A stretch of DNA of 64,000 nucleotides from Demequina sediminis (GCF_030296675.1 NZ_AP027736.1:2480001-2544000); one strand, 5' to 3'; shown: positions 1 through 11,065, numbered from the stretch's first letter. A program made the numbers and translations. Notes: generated by a model not told the origin, from the sequence alone.

Positions 1-266
<266 letters not shown>

Positions 267-298
267 CTCATGACGGGGCCGGCGGGCAGAATCCGCTT

Positions 299-327
299 TT
301 GACGGCGGCGCGGAGCGCAGGTATCTT
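299..327 (+). promoter_or_regulatory. Candidate sigma-A promoter of the str operon
   Basis: A TTGACG -35 (299-304) and a TATCTT -10 (322-327) are separated by exactly 17 bases in the gap between rpoC and rpsL. Transcription would begin about 130 bases before rpsL, giving a long leader. The call rests on sequence match only. Confidence 0.6.
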
Positions 328-358
328 AGATGCTTGTGCCCGCGTCGCCGGGCCCCGA

Positions 359-415
359 GTCGCGCCTCAAGGTGCGACACCCGATGGAACGACACGCCCG
401 GGCGCGGGGGTCGGG
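359..415 (+). promoter_or_regulatory. Structured leader of rpsL, shared in part with rpsJ
   Basis: An 8-bp stem (359-366 with 371-378, one G-U pair, loop TCAA) is followed at 391-415 by a 25-base block that begins GACACGCCCG and ends GGGGGTCGGG. The same block, with one mismatch, lies at 4939-4963 before rpsJ. Two copies before two ribosomal protein operons point to a common regulatory role, such as feedback by a ribosomal protein or anti-termination. That role is inferred. Confidence 0.55.
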
Positions 416-464
416 CCGACACGTTAGAGAAGTTTCTCAGAACCGACACAGACACGGAGAAGTA

Positions 465-839
465 GTGCCTACGATTCAGCAGCTGGTCAGGAAGGGCCGC
501 CACCCCAAGGCGTCCAAGACCAAGACCCCGGCTCTTCAGTCGAGCCCCCAGCGTCGTGGCGTGTGCACGCGCGTCTACACGACCACCCCGAAGAAGCCGA
601 ACTCGGCGCTTCGCAAGGTCGCCCGTGTCCGCCTCTCGACCGGCATCGAGGTGACCGCCTACATCCCCGGTGAGGGCCACAACCTCCAGGAGCACTCGAT
701 CGTGCTCGTGCGTGGCGGTCGTGTGAAGGACCTCCCCGGTGTCCGCTACAAGATCGTCCGCGGCTCGCTCGACACCCAGGGCGTCAAGAACCGCAAGCAG
801 GCTCGTAGCCGTTACGGCGCGAAGATGGAGAAGAAGTAA
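465..839 (+). CDS. rpsL: 30S ribosomal protein S12
   Basis: S12 sits at the decoding centre of the 30S subunit and helps control accuracy. The 124-residue product is normal length and has the hallmark blocks [16 protein letters not shown] and [17 protein letters not shown]. The two lysines at which streptomycin-resistance changes usually occur (in PKKPNS and VKDLPG) are wild type. I chose the GTG at 465 because GGAGA lies just upstream and family members begin with [11 protein letters not shown]. The stop overlaps the rpsG start by one base. Confidence 0.97.
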   Translation: MPTIQQLVRKGRHPKASKTKTPALQSSPQRRGVCTRVYTTTPKKPNSALRKVARVRLSTGIEVTAYIPGEGHNLQEHSIVLVRGGRVKDLPGVRYKIVRGSLDTQGVKNRKQARSRYGAKMEKK

Positions 840-1309
840 TGCCTCGCAAGGGACCGGCCCCGAAGCGGCCGATCATCAACGACCCCGTCTACGGCGCCCC
901 GGTCGTGACGCAGCTCATCAACAAGGTCCTGCTCGACGGCAAGAAGTCGACGGCTGAGGCCATCGTGTACGGCGCCCTCGAGGGCGTCCGCGAGAAGTCG
1001 GGCCAGGACCCCGTCGTCGTGCTCAAGCGCGCGCTCGACAACATCCGCCCCGCGCTCGAGGTCCGCAGCCGCCGTGTGGGTGGCGCGACGTACCAGGTGC
1101 CGGTTGACGTGCGTCCCGTGCGCCAGACCACCCTCGCGCTGCGCTGGCTGGTCGACTTCTCGCGTCAGCGTCGCGAGAAGACCATGACCGAGCGCCTCAT
1201 GAACGAGATCCTCGACGCATCGAACGGCCTTGGCGCCGCGGTGAAGCGTCGCGAGGACATGCACAAGATGGCCGAGTCGAACAAGGCGTTCGCGCACTAC
1301 CGCTGGTAG
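839..1309 (+). CDS. rpsG: 30S ribosomal protein S7
   Basis: S7 nucleates assembly of the 30S head by binding the 3' domain of 16S rRNA. The 156-residue length and the start [10 protein letters not shown] are typical of actinobacteria, and the [14 protein letters not shown] block is intact. The ATG overlaps the rpsL stop (TAATG), so the two are translationally coupled. S7 is the known feedback repressor of the str operon in Escherichia coli; nothing here shows whether that holds in this organism. Confidence 0.97.
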   Translation: MPRKGPAPKRPIINDPVYGAPVVTQLINKVLLDGKKSTAEAIVYGALEGVREKSGQDPVVVLKRALDNIRPALEVRSRRVGGATYQVPVDVRPVRQTTLALRWLVDFSRQRREKTMTERLMNEILDASNGLGAAVKRREDMHKMAESNKAFAHYRW

Positions 1310-1345
1310 TCGCGGCCCTCGACGGAATCTCAAGGAGAACCACTC

Positions 1346-3460
1346 GTGGCACAGGACGTGCTGACGGACCTCAAGAAGGTCCGCAACATCGGCATCATGG
1401 CGCACATCGACGCCGGCAAGACCACCACCACCGAGCGCATCCTGTTCTACACGGGTGTGAACTACAAGATCGGTGAGACCCACGACGGCGCGTCGACCAC
1501 CGACTGGATGGAGCAGGAGCAGGAGCGCGGCATCACGATCACGTCTGCCGCCGTGACCTGCTTCTGGAACAACAACCAGATCAACATCATCGACACCCCC
1601 GGCCACGTGGACTTCACGGTCGAGGTGGAGCGTTCGCTCCGCGTGCTCGATGGCGCCGTTGCCGTCTTCGACGGCAAGGAGGGTGTCGAGCCGCAGTCCG
1701 AGACGGTGTGGCGTCAGGCCGACAAGTACAACGTGCCGCGCATCTGCTTCGTCAACAAGATGGACAAGCTGGGCGCCGACTTCTACTTCACGGTCGACAC
1801 CATCAAGTCGCGCCTCGGCGCGCGTCCGCTGGTCATCCAGCTGCCGATCGGCGCCGAGAACGACTTCCTCGGCGTGGTCGACCTGGTCCAGATGAAGGCC
1901 CTCGTGTGGCCCGGCGACGCCAAGGGCGACGTGACGATGGGTGCCAAGTACGAGGTCACCGACATCCCCGCCGACATGCAGGAGAAGGCCGAGCAGTACC
2001 GCGCCGAGCTCCTCGAGACGGTCGCGGAGTCCGACGAGGCCCTCCTCGAGAAGTACTTCGGTGGCGAAGAGCTCACGATCGACGAGATCAAGGGCGCGAT
2101 TCGCAAGCTCACCGTCTCGTCTGAGCTCTACCCGGTTCTGTGTGGTTCCGCCTTCAAGAACCGTGGCGTTCAGCCGATGCTCGACGCGGTGGTCGACTAC
2201 CTGCCGGGTCCGCTCGACGTGCCCGCGATTCAGGGCCACGACGTGCGTGACGAGGAGAAGATCGTGGAGCGTCACGCCGACGCCGACGAGCCCTTCGCCG
2301 CTCTCGCGTTCAAGGTCGTGTCGCACCCGTTCTTCGGTCGCCTCACGTACGTGCGTGTCTACTCCGGTCGTCTCGACTCCGGCGCTCAGATCGTCAACTC
2401 GACGAAGGGCAAGAAGGAGCGCATCGGAAAGCTCTTCCAGATGCACGCCAACAAGGAGAACCCCGTCGAGTCGGTGACCGCCGGCCACATCTACGCGGTG
2501 ATCGGCCTCAAGGACACCACCACCGGTGACACCCTGTGCGACCCGAACGCGCAGGTCGTGCTCGAGTCGATGACCTTCCCCGAGCCCGTGATTCACGTCG
2601 CGGTCGAGCCCAAGACCAAGGGCGACCAGGAGAAGATGTCGATCGCGATCCAGAAGCTCGCCGAGGAGGACCCGACCTTCCGCGTGAAGCTGGACGAGGA
2701 CACCGGCCAGACCGTCATCTCCGGCATGGGCGAGCTGCACCTGGACATCATCGTCGACCGCATGCGTCGCGAGTTCAAGGTGGACGCAAACGTCGGCAAG
2801 CCGCAGGTCGCGTACCGCGAGACCATCCGTGGCAAGGTCGACAAGCACGACTACACCCACAAGAAGCAGACGGGTGGCTCCGGCCAGTTCGCGAAGGTGC
2901 AGATCTCGATCGAGCCCCTCGACGCCGACTCCGAGCTCACGTACGAGTTCGTCAACTCGGTCACCGGTGGCCGCGTGCCGCGCGAGTACATCCCGTCGGT
3001 GGACGCCGGTATCCAGGACGCCATGAACATCGGCGTGCTCGCGGGCTACCCGATGGTGGGCGTCAAGGCGAGCCTTCTCGACGGCCAGTACCACGACGTC
3101 GACTCGTCTGAGATGGCGTTCAAGATTGCTGGTTCGATGGCCTTCAAGGAGGCCGCACGCAAGGCCAACCCGGTCCTGCTCGAGCCCGTGATGGCCGTTG
3201 AGGTCCGTACGCCCGAGGACTACATGGGCGAAGTGATCGGCGACCTCAACTCCCGCCGTGGCCAGATCCGTCAGATGTCCGACGCCGCCGGCGTCAAGGT
3301 CATCGACTCCCTGGTCCCGCTGTCGGAGATGTTCGGTTACGTCGGCGACCTGCGTTCCAAGACGCAGGGTCGTGCGGTGTACTCGATGACGTTCGACAGC
3401 TACGCGGAGGTTCCTCGCAACGTTGCCGAGGAGATCATCGCAAAGACCCGGGGCGAGTAG
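1346..3460 (+). CDS. fusA: Elongation factor G
   Basis: EF-G is the GTPase that drives translocation of tRNA and mRNA. The 704-residue protein shows the G1 loop [13 protein letters not shown] near residue 19, the switch ERGITI, DTPGH, and NKMD, followed by domains II to V ending in the usual EIIAKTRGE. The GTG start follows AAGGAGA. It lies 36 bases after rpsG in the str operon and is intact. Confidence 0.98.
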   Translation: MAQDVLTDLKKVRNIGIMAHIDAGKTTTTERILFYTGVNYKIGETHDGASTTDWMEQEQERGITITSAAVTCFWNNNQINIIDTPGHVDFTVEVERSLRVLDGAVAVFDGKEGVEPQSETVWRQADKYNVPRICFVNKMDKLGADFYFTVDTIKSRLGARPLVIQLPIGAENDFLGVVDLVQMKALVWPGDAKGDVTMGAKYEVTDIPADMQEKAEQYRAELLETVAESDEALLEKYFGGEELTIDEIKGAIRKLTVSSELYPVLCGSAFKNRGVQPMLDAVVDYLPGPLDVPAIQGHDVRDEEKIVERHADADEPFAALAFKVVSHPFFGRLTYVRVYSGRLDSGAQIVNSTKGKKERIGKLFQMHANKENPVESVTAGHIYAVIGLKDTTTGDTLCDPNAQVVLESMTFPEPVIHVAVEPKTKGDQEKMSIAIQKLAEEDPTFRVKLDEDTGQTVISGMGELHLDIIVDRMRREFKVDANVGKPQVAYRETIRGKVDKHDYTHKKQTGGSGQFAKVQISIEPLDADSELTYEFVNSVTGGRVPREYIPSVDAGIQDAMNIGVLAGYPMVGVKASLLDGQYHDVDSSEMAFKIAGSMAFKEAARKANPVLLEPVMAVEVRTPEDYMGEVIGDLNSRRGQIRQMSDAAGVKVIDSLVPLSEMFGYVGDLRSKTQGRAVYSMTFDSYAEVPRNVAEEIIAKTRGE

Positions 3461-3578
3461 TCCCACCGGTTGAAGTAGGAAATAATACGACCAGTAGGGA
3501 TACGCCCCACGATGGCTAGCGCCATCAGCAGTCGGATCCTCTACCCGAGTCTCACAACCCATTCAGGAGGAAGCCACC

Positions 3579-4769
3579 ATGGCTAAGGCCAAGTTCGAGC
3601 GGAACAAGCCGCACGTGAACGTCGGCACGATTGGTCACGTCGACCACGGCAAGACCACGCTGACCGCTGCCATCTCGAAGGTCCTGCACGACAAGTACCC
3701 GGACCTCAACCCCTTCACGCCGTTCGAGGACATCGACAAGGCTCCCGAGGAGCGCGAGCGCGGTATCACGATCAACATCGCGCACATCGAGTACCAGACC
3801 GAGAAGCGCCACTACGCGCACGTCGACGCTCCTGGTCACGCCGACTACATCAAGAACATGATCACCGGTGCCGCTCAGATGGACGGCGCGATCCTCGTGG
3901 TCGCGGCGACCGACGGCCCGATGGCGCAGACGCGTGAGCACGTGCTGCTCGCCCGTCAGGTGGGTGTGCCCTACCTGCTCGTCGCGCTGAACAAGTCCGA
4001 CATGGTCGACGACGAGGAGATCCTCGAGCTCGTCGAGGTCGAGGTGCGCGAGCTCCTCTCCTCGCAGGGCTTCGACGGCGACAACGCACCGGTCGTTCGC
4101 GTCTCGGCGCTCAAGGCGCTCGAGGGCGACCCGGAGTGGGTCAAGACCGTTCAGGACCTCATGGACGCGGTGGACGAGAACGTCCCCGAGCCCGTGCGCG
4201 ACATGGACAAGCCCTTCCTCATGCCGATCGAGGACGTCTTCACGATCACCGGTCGTGGCACCGTCGTCACCGGCAAGGTCGAGCGCGGCAAGCTCAAGAT
4301 CAACTCGGAGGTCGAGATCCTCGGCATCCGCTCGCCGCAGAAGACCACTGTCACCGGTATCGAGATGTTCCACAAGCAGATGGACGAGGCGTGGGCCGGC
4401 GAGAACTGCGGTCTGCTCCTGCGCGGCACCAAGCGTGAGGACGTCGAGCGCGGCCAGGTCGTGGTTGCCCCCGGCACCACCACGCCGCACACGCAGTTCG
4501 AGGGCAAGGTCTACATCCTCAACAAGGATGAGGGTGGCCGCCACAACCCCTTCTACACGAACTACCGTCCGCAGTTCTACATCCGCACCACGGACGTGAC
4601 CGGCGTCATCTCGCTGCCCGAGGGCACCGAGATGGTCATGCCGGGTGACACGACCGAGATGACGGTCGAGCTCATCCAGCCCATCGCCCTCGAAGAGGGA
4701 CAGGGCTTCGCGATCCGTGAGGGTGGCCGCACCGTCGGCTCGGGCACCGTCACCAAGATCCTCAAGTAG
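3579..4769 (+). CDS. tuf: Elongation factor Tu
   Basis: EF-Tu carries aminoacyl-tRNA to the ribosomal A site as a GTP complex. The 396 residues include [13 protein letters not shown], the effector block [14 protein letters not shown] and NKSD. AGGAGG precedes the ATG. The 118-base gap after fusA is larger than others in the operon and could hold an extra promoter (a TTGAAG lies at 3470), but I see no convincing -10. A strong terminator follows. Confidence 0.98.
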   Translation: MAKAKFERNKPHVNVGTIGHVDHGKTTLTAAISKVLHDKYPDLNPFTPFEDIDKAPEERERGITINIAHIEYQTEKRHYAHVDAPGHADYIKNMITGAAQMDGAILVVAATDGPMAQTREHVLLARQVGVPYLLVALNKSDMVDDEEILELVEVEVRELLSSQGFDGDNAPVVRVSALKALEGDPEWVKTVQDLMDAVDENVPEPVRDMDKPFLMPIEDVFTITGRGTVVTGKVERGKLKINSEVEILGIRSPQKTTVTGIEMFHKQMDEAWAGENCGLLLRGTKREDVERGQVVVAPGTTTPHTQFEGKVYILNKDEGGRHNPFYTNYRPQFYIRTTDVTGVISLPEGTEMVMPGDTTEMTVELIQPIALEEGQGFAIREGGRTVGSGTVTKILK

Positions 4770-4778
4770 TTCACCACC

Positions 4779-4814
4779 GATGCGGGGTCTGGCCTTCGGG
4801 CCGGGCCCCGCATC
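4779..4814 (+). terminator. Terminator of the str operon
   Basis: A 16-bp stem (4779-4794 with 4799-4814, two G-U pairs) closes a TTCG tetraloop ten bases after the tuf stop. No U run follows, as is common in GC-rich actinobacteria. It separates the str operon from the S10 operon. Confidence 0.85.
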
Positions 4815-4828
4815 GGCGTGTGTGCCAT

Positions 4829-4857
4829 TTGCGCCCCCGGCGCCCATCTGGCACAAT
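4829..4857 (+). promoter_or_regulatory. Candidate promoter of the S10 operon
   Basis: TTGCGC (4829-4834) and CACAAT (4852-4857) are spaced by 17 bases, directly after the tuf terminator and about 150 bases before rpsJ. The -10 matches the consensus at four of six positions and the -35 at three or four. Position makes it the best candidate for the operon start. Confidence 0.45.
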
Positions 4858-4923
4858 GTTCAGGTTGCCTATCGCGGGCACCACACCTTCACCCACGACC
4901 CGAGAGAAATCTCAGGCGCGCGT

Positions 4924-4963
4924 GTGTCGCAGATGAGCGACACGCCCGAGCGCGGGGGTCGGG
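4924..4963 (+). promoter_or_regulatory. Structured leader of rpsJ, shared in part with rpsL
   Basis: A perfect 7-bp hairpin, GTGTCGC (4924-4930) with GCGACAC (4937-4943), runs into the block at 4939-4963 that is repeated at 391-415 before rpsL with one mismatch. The 3' arm of the hairpin overlaps the block, so alternative pairings are possible. A regulatory role over the S10 operon is inferred from the duplication. Confidence 0.55.
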
Positions 4964-5005
4964 GGAGATGACCATAGTTGTACGAGAGAAAAGGCAGACC
5001 ACGCC

Positions 5006-5314
5006 ATGGCGGGACAGAAGATCCGCATTCGGCTGAAGAGCTATGACCACGAGGTCATCGACTCCTCCGCCCGCAAGATCGTCGAGACGGTCACGCGCGC
5101 CGGTGCGTCGGTGGTGGGACCCGTCCCGCTGCCCACCGAGAAGAACGTGTTCTGTGTGATCCGTTCGCCCCACAAGTACAAGGACTCCCGCGAGCACTTC
5201 GAGATGCGCACTCACAAGCGCCTCATCGACATCGTGGACCCGACGCCGAAGGCCGTCGACTCGCTCATGCGTCTCGACCTGCCCGCGGACGTCAACATCG
5301 AGATCAAGCTCTAA
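5006..5314 (+). CDS. rpsJ: 30S ribosomal protein S10
   Basis: First gene of the S10 operon. S10 (NusE) is part of the 30S head and also acts in Nus-dependent anti-termination. The 102-residue product begins [19 protein letters not shown] and contains [15 protein letters not shown], both hallmarks of the family. It follows a long structured leader. AGAGAAAAGG upstream is a weak ribosome binding site. Confidence 0.97.
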   Translation: MAGQKIRIRLKSYDHEVIDSSARKIVETVTRAGASVVGPVPLPTEKNVFCVIRSPHKYKDSREHFEMRTHKRLIDIVDPTPKAVDSLMRLDLPADVNIEIKL

Positions 5315-5338
5315 GCAAGCGTAAGGACTATCACCACC

Positions 5339-6001
5339 ATGACTACGACTTCCAATGCCCAGCGCGCGGTCACCGCGTTGCTCGGTACGAAGCTGGGCAT
5401 GACGCAGGTGTGGGACGCCGAGGGTCGTATCGTGCCTGTCACGGTCATCCAGGTCGACACCAACGTCGTGACCCAGGTGCGGGGCGCCGAGACGGACGGC
5501 TACGAGGCCGTCCAACTCGCCTTCGGCGCCGTTGACCCGCGCCGCGTCACCAACCCCCTCAAGGGCCACTTCGAGGCCGCCGGCGTCACGCCGCGCCGCC
5601 ACGTGGCCGAGGTGCGGACCGCCAACGCGTCCGAGTACGCGCTCGGCCAGGAGATCACCGCCGAGGTGTTCGAGGCCGGCCAGCTCGTCGACGTGACGGG
5701 CACCACCAAGGGCAAGGGCACCGCCGGTGTCATGAAGCGTCACGGCTTCCACGGCGTGGGTGCCTCGCACGGTGCGCACCGCAACCACCGCAAGCCGGGC
5801 TCCATCGGCGGCGCTTCGACGCCGTCTCGCGTGTTCAAGGGCATCAAGATGGCCGGCCGCATGGGCAACGCCCGCAAGACCGTTCAGAACCTCCGCGTTC
5901 ACGCTGTGGACGTCGAGAAGGGTCTCGTGCTCGTCAAGGGCGCGGTTCCCGGCAACAAGGGCGGCGTCGTTCTCATCCGCTCCGCCGTGAAGGGCGCGTG
6001 A
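5339..6001 (+). CDS. rplC: 50S ribosomal protein L3
   Basis: L3 is an early-assembling 50S protein that reaches close to the peptidyl transferase centre. The 220-residue product has the expected [13 protein letters not shown] start region, and the [17 protein letters not shown] loop that is the site of methylation in some bacteria. It starts 24 bases after rpsJ and ends where rplD begins. Confidence 0.97.
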   Translation: MTTTSNAQRAVTALLGTKLGMTQVWDAEGRIVPVTVIQVDTNVVTQVRGAETDGYEAVQLAFGAVDPRRVTNPLKGHFEAAGVTPRRHVAEVRTANASEYALGQEITAEVFEAGQLVDVTGTTKGKGTAGVMKRHGFHGVGASHGAHRNHRKPGSIGGASTPSRVFKGIKMAGRMGNARKTVQNLRVHAVDVEKGLVLVKGAVPGNKGGVVLIRSAVKGA

Positions 6002-6006
6002 TCTCC

Positions 6007-6654
6007 ATGGCTACCAAGCTGAACGTCGAGCTTCCCGCCGACATCTTCGACGTTGACACCAACGTCCCCCTCATCCACCAGGTCGTGGTGGCGCAGCTCG
6101 CCGCCGCGCGCCAGGGCACTCACGCCACCAAGACCCGCGGCATGGTCGCGGGTGGTGGCAAGAAGCCCTACAAGCAGAAGGGCACCGGACGCGCCCGCCA
6201 GGGTTCGATCCGCGCTCCTCAGTTTGCAGGCGGTGGCACCGTCCACGGCCCGCAGCCGCGCGACTACTCGCAGCGCACCCCCAAGAAGATGAAGGTCGCC
6301 GCCCTGCGCGGTGCCCTGTCCGACCGGGCCCGTGCCGGCCGCGTGCATGTCGTCGAGAGCATCGTCTCCGGCGAGGTTCCCTCGACCAAGGCCGCTCTCG
6401 AGGCGCTCGCATCGATCACCGGCGGCCGCAGCGCCCTCGTGGTGCTCGAGCGCAACGACGAGCTGTCGCTGCTGTCGCTGCGCAACGTCGCCGAGGTGCA
6501 CGTCATCGCGGTCGACCAGCTCAACACCTACGACGTGCTCGTCAACGACGACACGGTCTTCACGCAGGGTGCCTACGACGCGTTCATCGCGGGTCCGGCA
6601 ACCGGCAAGTCCGCGAAGGCCGTTGCGACGGAGTCTGAGGCGGAGGAGAAGTAA
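6007..6654 (+). CDS. rplD: 50S ribosomal protein L4
   Basis: L4 lines the nascent-peptide tunnel, and in Escherichia coli represses the S10 operon. The conserved block with [23 protein letters not shown] is intact. I chose ATG 6007, giving 215 residues starting [14 protein letters not shown] at 5998, overlapping the rplC stop, is in the same frame and would add three residues, so the exact start is not certain. It carries a short acidic C-terminal tail. Confidence 0.95.
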   Translation: MATKLNVELPADIFDVDTNVPLIHQVVVAQLAAARQGTHATKTRGMVAGGGKKPYKQKGTGRARQGSIRAPQFAGGGTVHGPQPRDYSQRTPKKMKVAALRGALSDRARAGRVHVVESIVSGEVPSTKAALEALASITGGRSALVVLERNDELSLLSLRNVAEVHVIAVDQLNTYDVLVNDDTVFTQGAYDAFIAGPATGKSAKAVATESEAEEK

Positions 6655-6655
6655 C

Positions 6656-6961
6656 GTGACCACGCTGAACAAGGACCCCCGCGACATCATCGTCCGCCCG
6701 GTCGTCTCCGAGAAGACCTACGGCCTCATGGACGAGGGCAAGTACACCTTCGAGGTGGACCCGCGCTCGAACAAGACCGAAATCAAGATCGCGGTCGAGC
6801 AGATCTTCGGTGTGAAGGTTGCCTCCGTCAACACCATCAACCGCAAGGGCAAGACGCGCCGCACGCGCTTCGGCCTGGGCAAGCGCAAGGACGTCAAGCG
6901 CGCGATCGTGACGATTGCCGGTGGCGGCGCTATCGACATCTTCTCGGGCCACGCAGGCTAG
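6656..6961 (+). CDS. rplW: 50S ribosomal protein L23
   Basis: L23 lies at the tunnel exit and is the docking point for trigger factor and SRP. The 101-residue protein shows [20 protein letters not shown] and the basic NRKGKTRR loop. GTG 6656 comes one base after the rplD stop, with GGAGAAG upstream, which supports coupling. Confidence 0.96.
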   Translation: MTTLNKDPRDIIVRPVVSEKTYGLMDEGKYTFEVDPRSNKTEIKIAVEQIFGVKVASVNTINRKGKTRRTRFGLGKRKDVKRAIVTIAGGGAIDIFSGHAG

Positions 6962-6981
6962 AAGGACACAGGTAAGCACTC

Positions 6982-7821
6982 ATGGCTATTCGCAAGTACA
7001 AGCCGACGACGCCGGGCCGTCGCGGCTCGTCCGTCGCCGACTTCGTCGAGGTGACCCGCTCGGAGCCCGAGAAGTCGCTCGTTCGCCCTCTGCACAAGAA
7101 GGGCGGCCGTAACAACACCGGTCGCATCACCACCCGTCACCAGGGTGGCGGTCACAAGCGCGCCTACCGCGTGATCGACTTCCGTCGTCACGACAAGGAC
7201 GGCGTCCCCGCGACCGTGGCGCACATCGAGTACGACCCCAACCGCACCGCGCGCATCGCGCTGCTCCACTACGCGGACGGCGAGAAGCGCTACATCATCG
7301 CCCCCGACAAGCTGGGCCAGGGCGACCGTGTCGAGGCCGGCATGGGTGCCGACATCAAGCCCGGTAACAACCTGCCGCTGCGCAACGTCCCCGTGGGTAC
7401 GGTCGTTCACGCGATCGAGCTCAAGCCGGGTGGCGGCGCCAAGATCGCCCGCTCCGCGGGTGCCTCGGTGCAGCTCGTGGCGAAGGACGGCCCCTACGCG
7501 CAGCTGCGCATGCCGTCCGGCGAGATCCGCAACGTCGACGCGCGCTGCCGCGCGACCGTCGGCGAGGTCGGCAACGCCGAGCAGTCGAACATCAACTGGG
7601 GTAAGGCCGGCCGCATGCGCTGGAAGGGCAAGCGCCCGACCGTGCGTGGTGTCGTGATGAACCCCGTGGACCACCCTCACGGTGGTGGTGAGGGTAAGAC
7701 CTCCGGTGGTCGTCACCCTGTGAGCCCGTGGGGCAAGCCCGAGGGCCGCACCCGCAAGCAGAACAAGGAAAGCGACAAGCTCATCGTGCGTCGCCGCAAG
7801 ACCGGCAAGAACAAGCGTTAA
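6982..7821 (+). CDS. rplB: 50S ribosomal protein L2
   Basis: L2 is needed for subunit joining and peptidyl transferase activity. The 279-residue product starts [17 protein letters not shown] and ends with the conserved [20 protein letters not shown] block, which contains the histidine important for activity. It is full length and in normal operon order. Confidence 0.98.
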   Translation: MAIRKYKPTTPGRRGSSVADFVEVTRSEPEKSLVRPLHKKGGRNNTGRITTRHQGGGHKRAYRVIDFRRHDKDGVPATVAHIEYDPNRTARIALLHYADGEKRYIIAPDKLGQGDRVEAGMGADIKPGNNLPLRNVPVGTVVHAIELKPGGGAKIARSAGASVQLVAKDGPYAQLRMPSGEIRNVDARCRATVGEVGNAEQSNINWGKAGRMRWKGKRPTVRGVVMNPVDHPHGGGEGKTSGGRHPVSPWGKPEGRTRKQNKESDKLIVRRRKTGKNKR

Positions 7822-7834
7822 GGGAGCCTGAAGA

Positions 7835-8113
7835 ATGCCACGCAGCCTGAAGAAGGGCCCCTTCGTCGACGACCACCTGCAGAAGAAGGTGGACGCCCAG
7901 AACGAGGCCGGCTCGAAGAACGTCATCAAGACCTGGTCCCGTCGGTCCGTCATCACGCCCGACTTCCTGGGTCACACCTTTGCCGTGCACGACGGCCGCA
8001 AGCACGTCCCGGTGTTCGTCACCGAGTCGATGGTCGGCCACAAGCTGGGCGAGTTCGCCCCGACGCGCACGTTCAAGGGCCACGTCAAGGACGACCGCAA
8101 GGGCCGCCGCTAA
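7835..8113 (+). CDS. rpsS: 30S ribosomal protein S19
   Basis: S19 binds the head of the 30S subunit with S13. The 92-residue product starts [15 protein letters not shown] and contains KTWSRRSVI and the [15 protein letters not shown] end block. AGGGAGC is its ribosome binding site. Order rplB-rpsS-rplV is standard. Confidence 0.97.
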   Translation: MPRSLKKGPFVDDHLQKKVDAQNEAGSKNVIKTWSRRSVITPDFLGHTFAVHDGRKHVPVFVTESMVGHKLGEFAPTRTFKGHVKDDRKGRR

Positions 8114-8145
8114 GGCGCCTGAGCGAAGGTAAGAGGAGTAAGAAC

Positions 8146-8505
8146 ATGGAAGCCAAGGCGCAGACGCGGTACATCCGCGTGACCGCTCAGAAGGCTCGCC
8201 GCGTCGTGAACCTGGTCCGTGGTCAGAACGCCGTTGAGGCCGCTGCCTCGCTGAAGTTCCAGCCGCAGGCCGTCGCGACCGATGTGCGCAAGCTCATCGA
8301 GTCGGCGATCGCCAACGCGCGTGTGAAGGCCGACAAGGCCGGCGAGCGCTTCGACGAGCGCGAGCTCGTCATCAAGGAGATCTACGTGGACGAGGGTCCG
8401 ACCATGAAGCGCATTCAGCCGCGCGCTCAGGGCCGGGCGAACCAGATCCTCAAGCGCTCCTCCCACATCACCGTCACCGTCGCGACCCCGGTCGCGTCCA
8501 AGTAA
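8146..8505 (+). CDS. rplV: 50S ribosomal protein L22
   Basis: L22 has a long hairpin lining the exit tunnel, a site of macrolide-resistance changes. The 119-residue product has TPxKAR-like [17 protein letters not shown] near the N-terminus and the [16 protein letters not shown] tip region. The sequence of the tip looks wild type. AGGAG lies upstream. Confidence 0.97.
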   Translation: MEAKAQTRYIRVTAQKARRVVNLVRGQNAVEAAASLKFQPQAVATDVRKLIESAIANARVKADKAGERFDERELVIKEIYVDEGPTMKRIQPRAQGRANQILKRSSHITVTVATPVASK

Positions 8506-8516
8506 GGGGCCAAGTA

Positions 8517-9336
8517 ATGGGACAGAAGGTCAACCCCCACGGCTACCGCCTGGGCATCACGACCGACCACCGTTCGCGCTGGTTCGCTGACTCGACCAAG
8601 AAGGGCGAGCGCTACCGCGACTACGTGGACGAGGACGTCAAGATCCGCAAGATGATGTCCGCGGGCCTTGAGCGCGCCGGCGTCTCGAAGGTGGAGATCG
8701 AGCGCACCCGTGAGCGTGTGCGTGTGGACCTCCACACCGCGCGTCCCGGCATCGTCATCGGTCGCCGCGGCGCCGAGGCCGACAAGCTGCGCGCGAACCT
8801 CGAGAAGCTGACCGGCAAGCAGGTCCAGCTCAACATCCTCGAGGTCAAGAACGCCGAGATCGACGCTCAGCTCGTCGCTCAGGGCATCGCCGAGCAGCTC
8901 GCCTCGCGTGTGTCGTTCCGTCGTGCCATGCGCAAGGGCATCCAGTCCGCGCTGCGCGCCGGCGCCAAGGGCATCCGTGTGCAGTGCTCGGGCCGCCTGG
9001 GTGGCGCCGAGATGTCGCGCTCGGAGTTCTACCGCGAGGGCCGTGTGCCCCTGCACACGCTCCGCGCGAACATCGACTACGGCTTCTTCGAGGCCCGCAC
9101 CACCTTCGGCCAGATCGGCGTGAAGGTGTGGATCTACAAGGGCGACATGACGGAGAAGGAGTGGGCCGCCGAGCAGGCGAAGGCCCCCGTCCGCAGCGTG
9201 GCCGTGGCGACCGCCGCGGCGGCGACCGCGGTCCCGACCGCGGCCCGCGCCGTGACGCCGCCCCCGCCAGTCCGAGGCCCCCGCGGCCGAGGCCCCCGCT
9301 GCCGAGGCTCCTGCCGAGGCCGGTAAGGAAGGCTGA
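8517..9336 (+). CDS. rpsC: 30S ribosomal protein S3 (two apparent frameshifts in the tail)
   Basis: S3 forms part of the mRNA entry channel and its helicase. The KH domain is complete ([13 protein letters not shown] near residue 80) and frame is clean to about base 9185. There the frame moves twice: one missing C in the run near 9190 restores the tail [16 protein letters not shown], and a second loss near 9270 restores the [25 protein letters not shown] end and TGA at 9334-9336. The mended protein has about 273 residues. As read, the frame would end at 9326 in nonsense. Loss in an essential gene points to sequencing error. Confidence 0.9.
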
Positions 9337-9341
9337 CAGAC

Positions 9342-9761
9342 ATGCTTATCCCCCGTCGTGTGAAGCACCGCAAGCAGCACCACCCGAAGCGTTCGGGCGC
9401 GGCGACCGGTGGCACCGCAGTGTCGTTCGGCGACTTCGGCATCCAGGCTCTGGAGCCCGCCTACGTCACCAACCGTCAGATCGAGGCAGCTCGTATCGCG
9501 ATGACCCGCCACATCAAGCGTGGCGGAAAGGTCTGGATCAACATCTACCCGGACCGTCCCCTGACCAAGAAGCCTGCCGAGGTCCGCATGGGCTCCGGTA
9601 AGGGCTCGCCCGAGTGGTGGGTCGCGAACGTCAAGCCCGGTCGCGTGATGTTCGAGCTCGCCGGCGTCCCGGAGGAGCTCGCTCGCGAGGCCATGCGTCG
9701 TGCGCAGCACAAGCTCCCCATGAAGACCCGTTTCGTGACCCGTGAGGGTGGTGACATCTAA
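9342..9761 (+). CDS. rplP: 50S ribosomal protein L16
   Basis: L16 organises the A site of the 50S subunit. The 139 residues start [15 protein letters not shown], with the [23 protein letters not shown] block and [18 protein letters not shown]. It starts five bases after the mended end of rpsC, which supports the frame correction there, and its stop overlaps the rpmC start. Confidence 0.97.
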   Translation: MLIPRRVKHRKQHHPKRSGAATGGTAVSFGDFGIQALEPAYVTNRQIEAARIAMTRHIKRGGKVWINIYPDRPLTKKPAEVRMGSGKGSPEWWVANVKPGRVMFELAGVPEELAREAMRRAQHKLPMKTRFVTREGGDI

Positions 9762-10000
9762 TGGCCATCGGTACCAAGGACCTCATGCCGTCCGAGCTGG
9801 ACGCGATGGAGGACGAGCGCCTGGTTGAGGAGCTGAAGAAGGCCAAGGAGGAGCTGTTTAACCTGCGCTTCCAGTCGGCCACCGGTCAGCTCGAGAACCA
9901 CGGCCGCCTCAAGGCGGTCAAGCGCGACATCGCTCGCATCTACACGATTCTGCGTGAGCGGGAGCTCGGCATCCGCACCGCGCCCTCCGCGAAGGCTTAA
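9761..10000 (+). CDS. rpmC: 50S ribosomal protein L29
   Basis: L29 sits near the tunnel exit next to L23. The 79-residue product contains the family block [22 protein letters not shown]. It begins with an ATG overlapping the rplP stop. The N-terminus [16 protein letters not shown] is somewhat longer than in Escherichia coli, as is usual for actinobacteria. Confidence 0.95.
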   Translation: MAIGTKDLMPSELDAMEDERLVEELKKAKEELFNLRFQSATGQLENHGRLKAVKRDIARIYTILRERELGIRTAPSAKA

Positions 10001-10009
10001 GGAAACACT

Positions 10010-10297
10010 ATGTCGACCAAGAATGAGACGGCGGCGGCCGAGGAGCAGCGCGGTTACCGCAAGACGCGTCGCGGCTACGTGACGTCGGACAAGATGGACA
10101 AGACCATCACCGTGGAGATCGAGGACCGCGTCAAGCACCCGCTCTACGGCAAGGTCATGCGCCGCACCAGCAAGATCAAGGCCCACGACGAGAACAACAC
10201 CGCCGGCATCGGCGACCTCGTTGTGGTGATGGAGACTCGACCCCTGTCCGCCTCGAAGCGGTGGCGCCTGGTCGAGATCGTCGAGAAGGCCAAGTAG
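10010..10297 (+). CDS. rpsQ: 30S ribosomal protein S17
   Basis: S17 binds helix 11 of 16S rRNA early in assembly. The 95-residue product shows [33 protein letters not shown] and the [19 protein letters not shown] end. A short acidic N-terminal part precedes the domain. Nine bases separate it from rpmC. Confidence 0.96.
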   Translation: MSTKNETAAAEEQRGYRKTRRGYVTSDKMDKTITVEIEDRVKHPLYGKVMRRTSKIKAHDENNTAGIGDLVVVMETRPLSASKRWRLVEIVEKAK

Positions 10298-10355
10298 AAG
10301 GTTCGACCAGGCTCGCCGAGGTGTCGGCGAGAACCAGACGACAGGAGACTAAGAC

Positions 10356-10727
10356 ATGATTCAGCAGGAGTCGCGGCTGCGCGTCGCCGACAACACGGGT
10401 GCAAAGGAAGTCCTTTGCATTCGCGTGCTCGGTGGCTCGCACCGTCGCTACGCCGGCATCGGCGACATCATTGTCGCCACCGTCAAGGACGCTATCCCCG
10501 GCGGCAACGTCAAGAAGGGTGACGTCGTCAAGGCGGTCGTCGTGCGCACCACCAAGGAGCGCCGTCGTCCCGACGGTTCGTACATTCGTTTCGACGAGAA
10601 CGCCGCAGTGATCCTCAAGAACCTCGATGGTGACCCGCGCGGCACCCGCATCTTCGGCCCCGTGGGCCGCGAGCTGCGCGACAAGAAGTTCATGAAGATC
10701 ATCTCGCTGGCACCGGAGGTCATCTAA
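10356..10727 (+). CDS. rplN: 50S ribosomal protein L14
   Basis: L14 forms part of an intersubunit bridge. The product is 123 residues, begins [21 protein letters not shown], and has the [20 protein letters not shown] block. A 58-base gap with the GACAGGAG binding site separates it from rpsQ. Its stop overlaps the rplX start (TAATG). Confidence 0.97.
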   Translation: MIQQESRLRVADNTGAKEVLCIRVLGGSHRRYAGIGDIIVATVKDAIPGGNVKKGDVVKAVVVRTTKERRRPDGSYIRFDENAAVILKNLDGDPRGTRIFGPVGRELRDKKFMKIISLAPEVI

Positions 10728-11065
10728 TGGCGAAGATCAAGACCGGCGACCTCGTGGTCGTCATCGCCGGCCGTGACCGCGGTCAGCAGGGTCGCGTGCT
10801 GTCCATCGACCCCGTGCGCGAGCGCGCACTGGTCGAGGGCATCCAGCGCGTCACCAAGCACATCAAGCCGGGCACCCGCCGCGACAACGCGGAGGGCGGT
10901 CTCGTCACCGTCGAGGCCCCGATCCACATCTCGAACCTGATGCTCGTGGACCCGGAGACCAAGAAGGGCACCCGTGTGGGCTACCGCACGGAAGAGGTCG
11001 AGCGTGACGGCCGCAAGCGCACTGTGCGCGTGCGTGTCGCCAAGCGCTCGGGTAAGGACGTCTGA
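10727..11065 (+). CDS. rplX: 50S ribosomal protein L24
   Basis: L24 is one of the two initiators of 50S assembly. The 112 residues have the KOW motif [20 protein letters not shown] at the N-terminus and the [19 protein letters not shown] block. The start overlaps the rplN stop and the stop overlaps the rplE start, so three genes are tightly coupled. Confidence 0.96.
   Translation: MAKIKTGDLVVVIAGRDRGQQGRVLSIDPVRERALVEGIQRVTKHIKPGTRRDNAEGGLVTVEAPIHISNLMLVDPETKKGTRVGYRTEEVERDGRKRTVRVRVAKRSGKDV

Noticed and set aside
465..839. Streptomycin-resistance changes in S12
   Set aside because: Both lysine positions commonly altered are wild type.
812..3562. A 916-codon open frame antisense to rpsG and fusA, and similar long frames opposite tuf and xfp
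   Set aside because: They mirror the codon pattern of highly biased GC-rich genes and encode Arg/Leu/His-rich nonsense without any family motif. The sense genes are certain.
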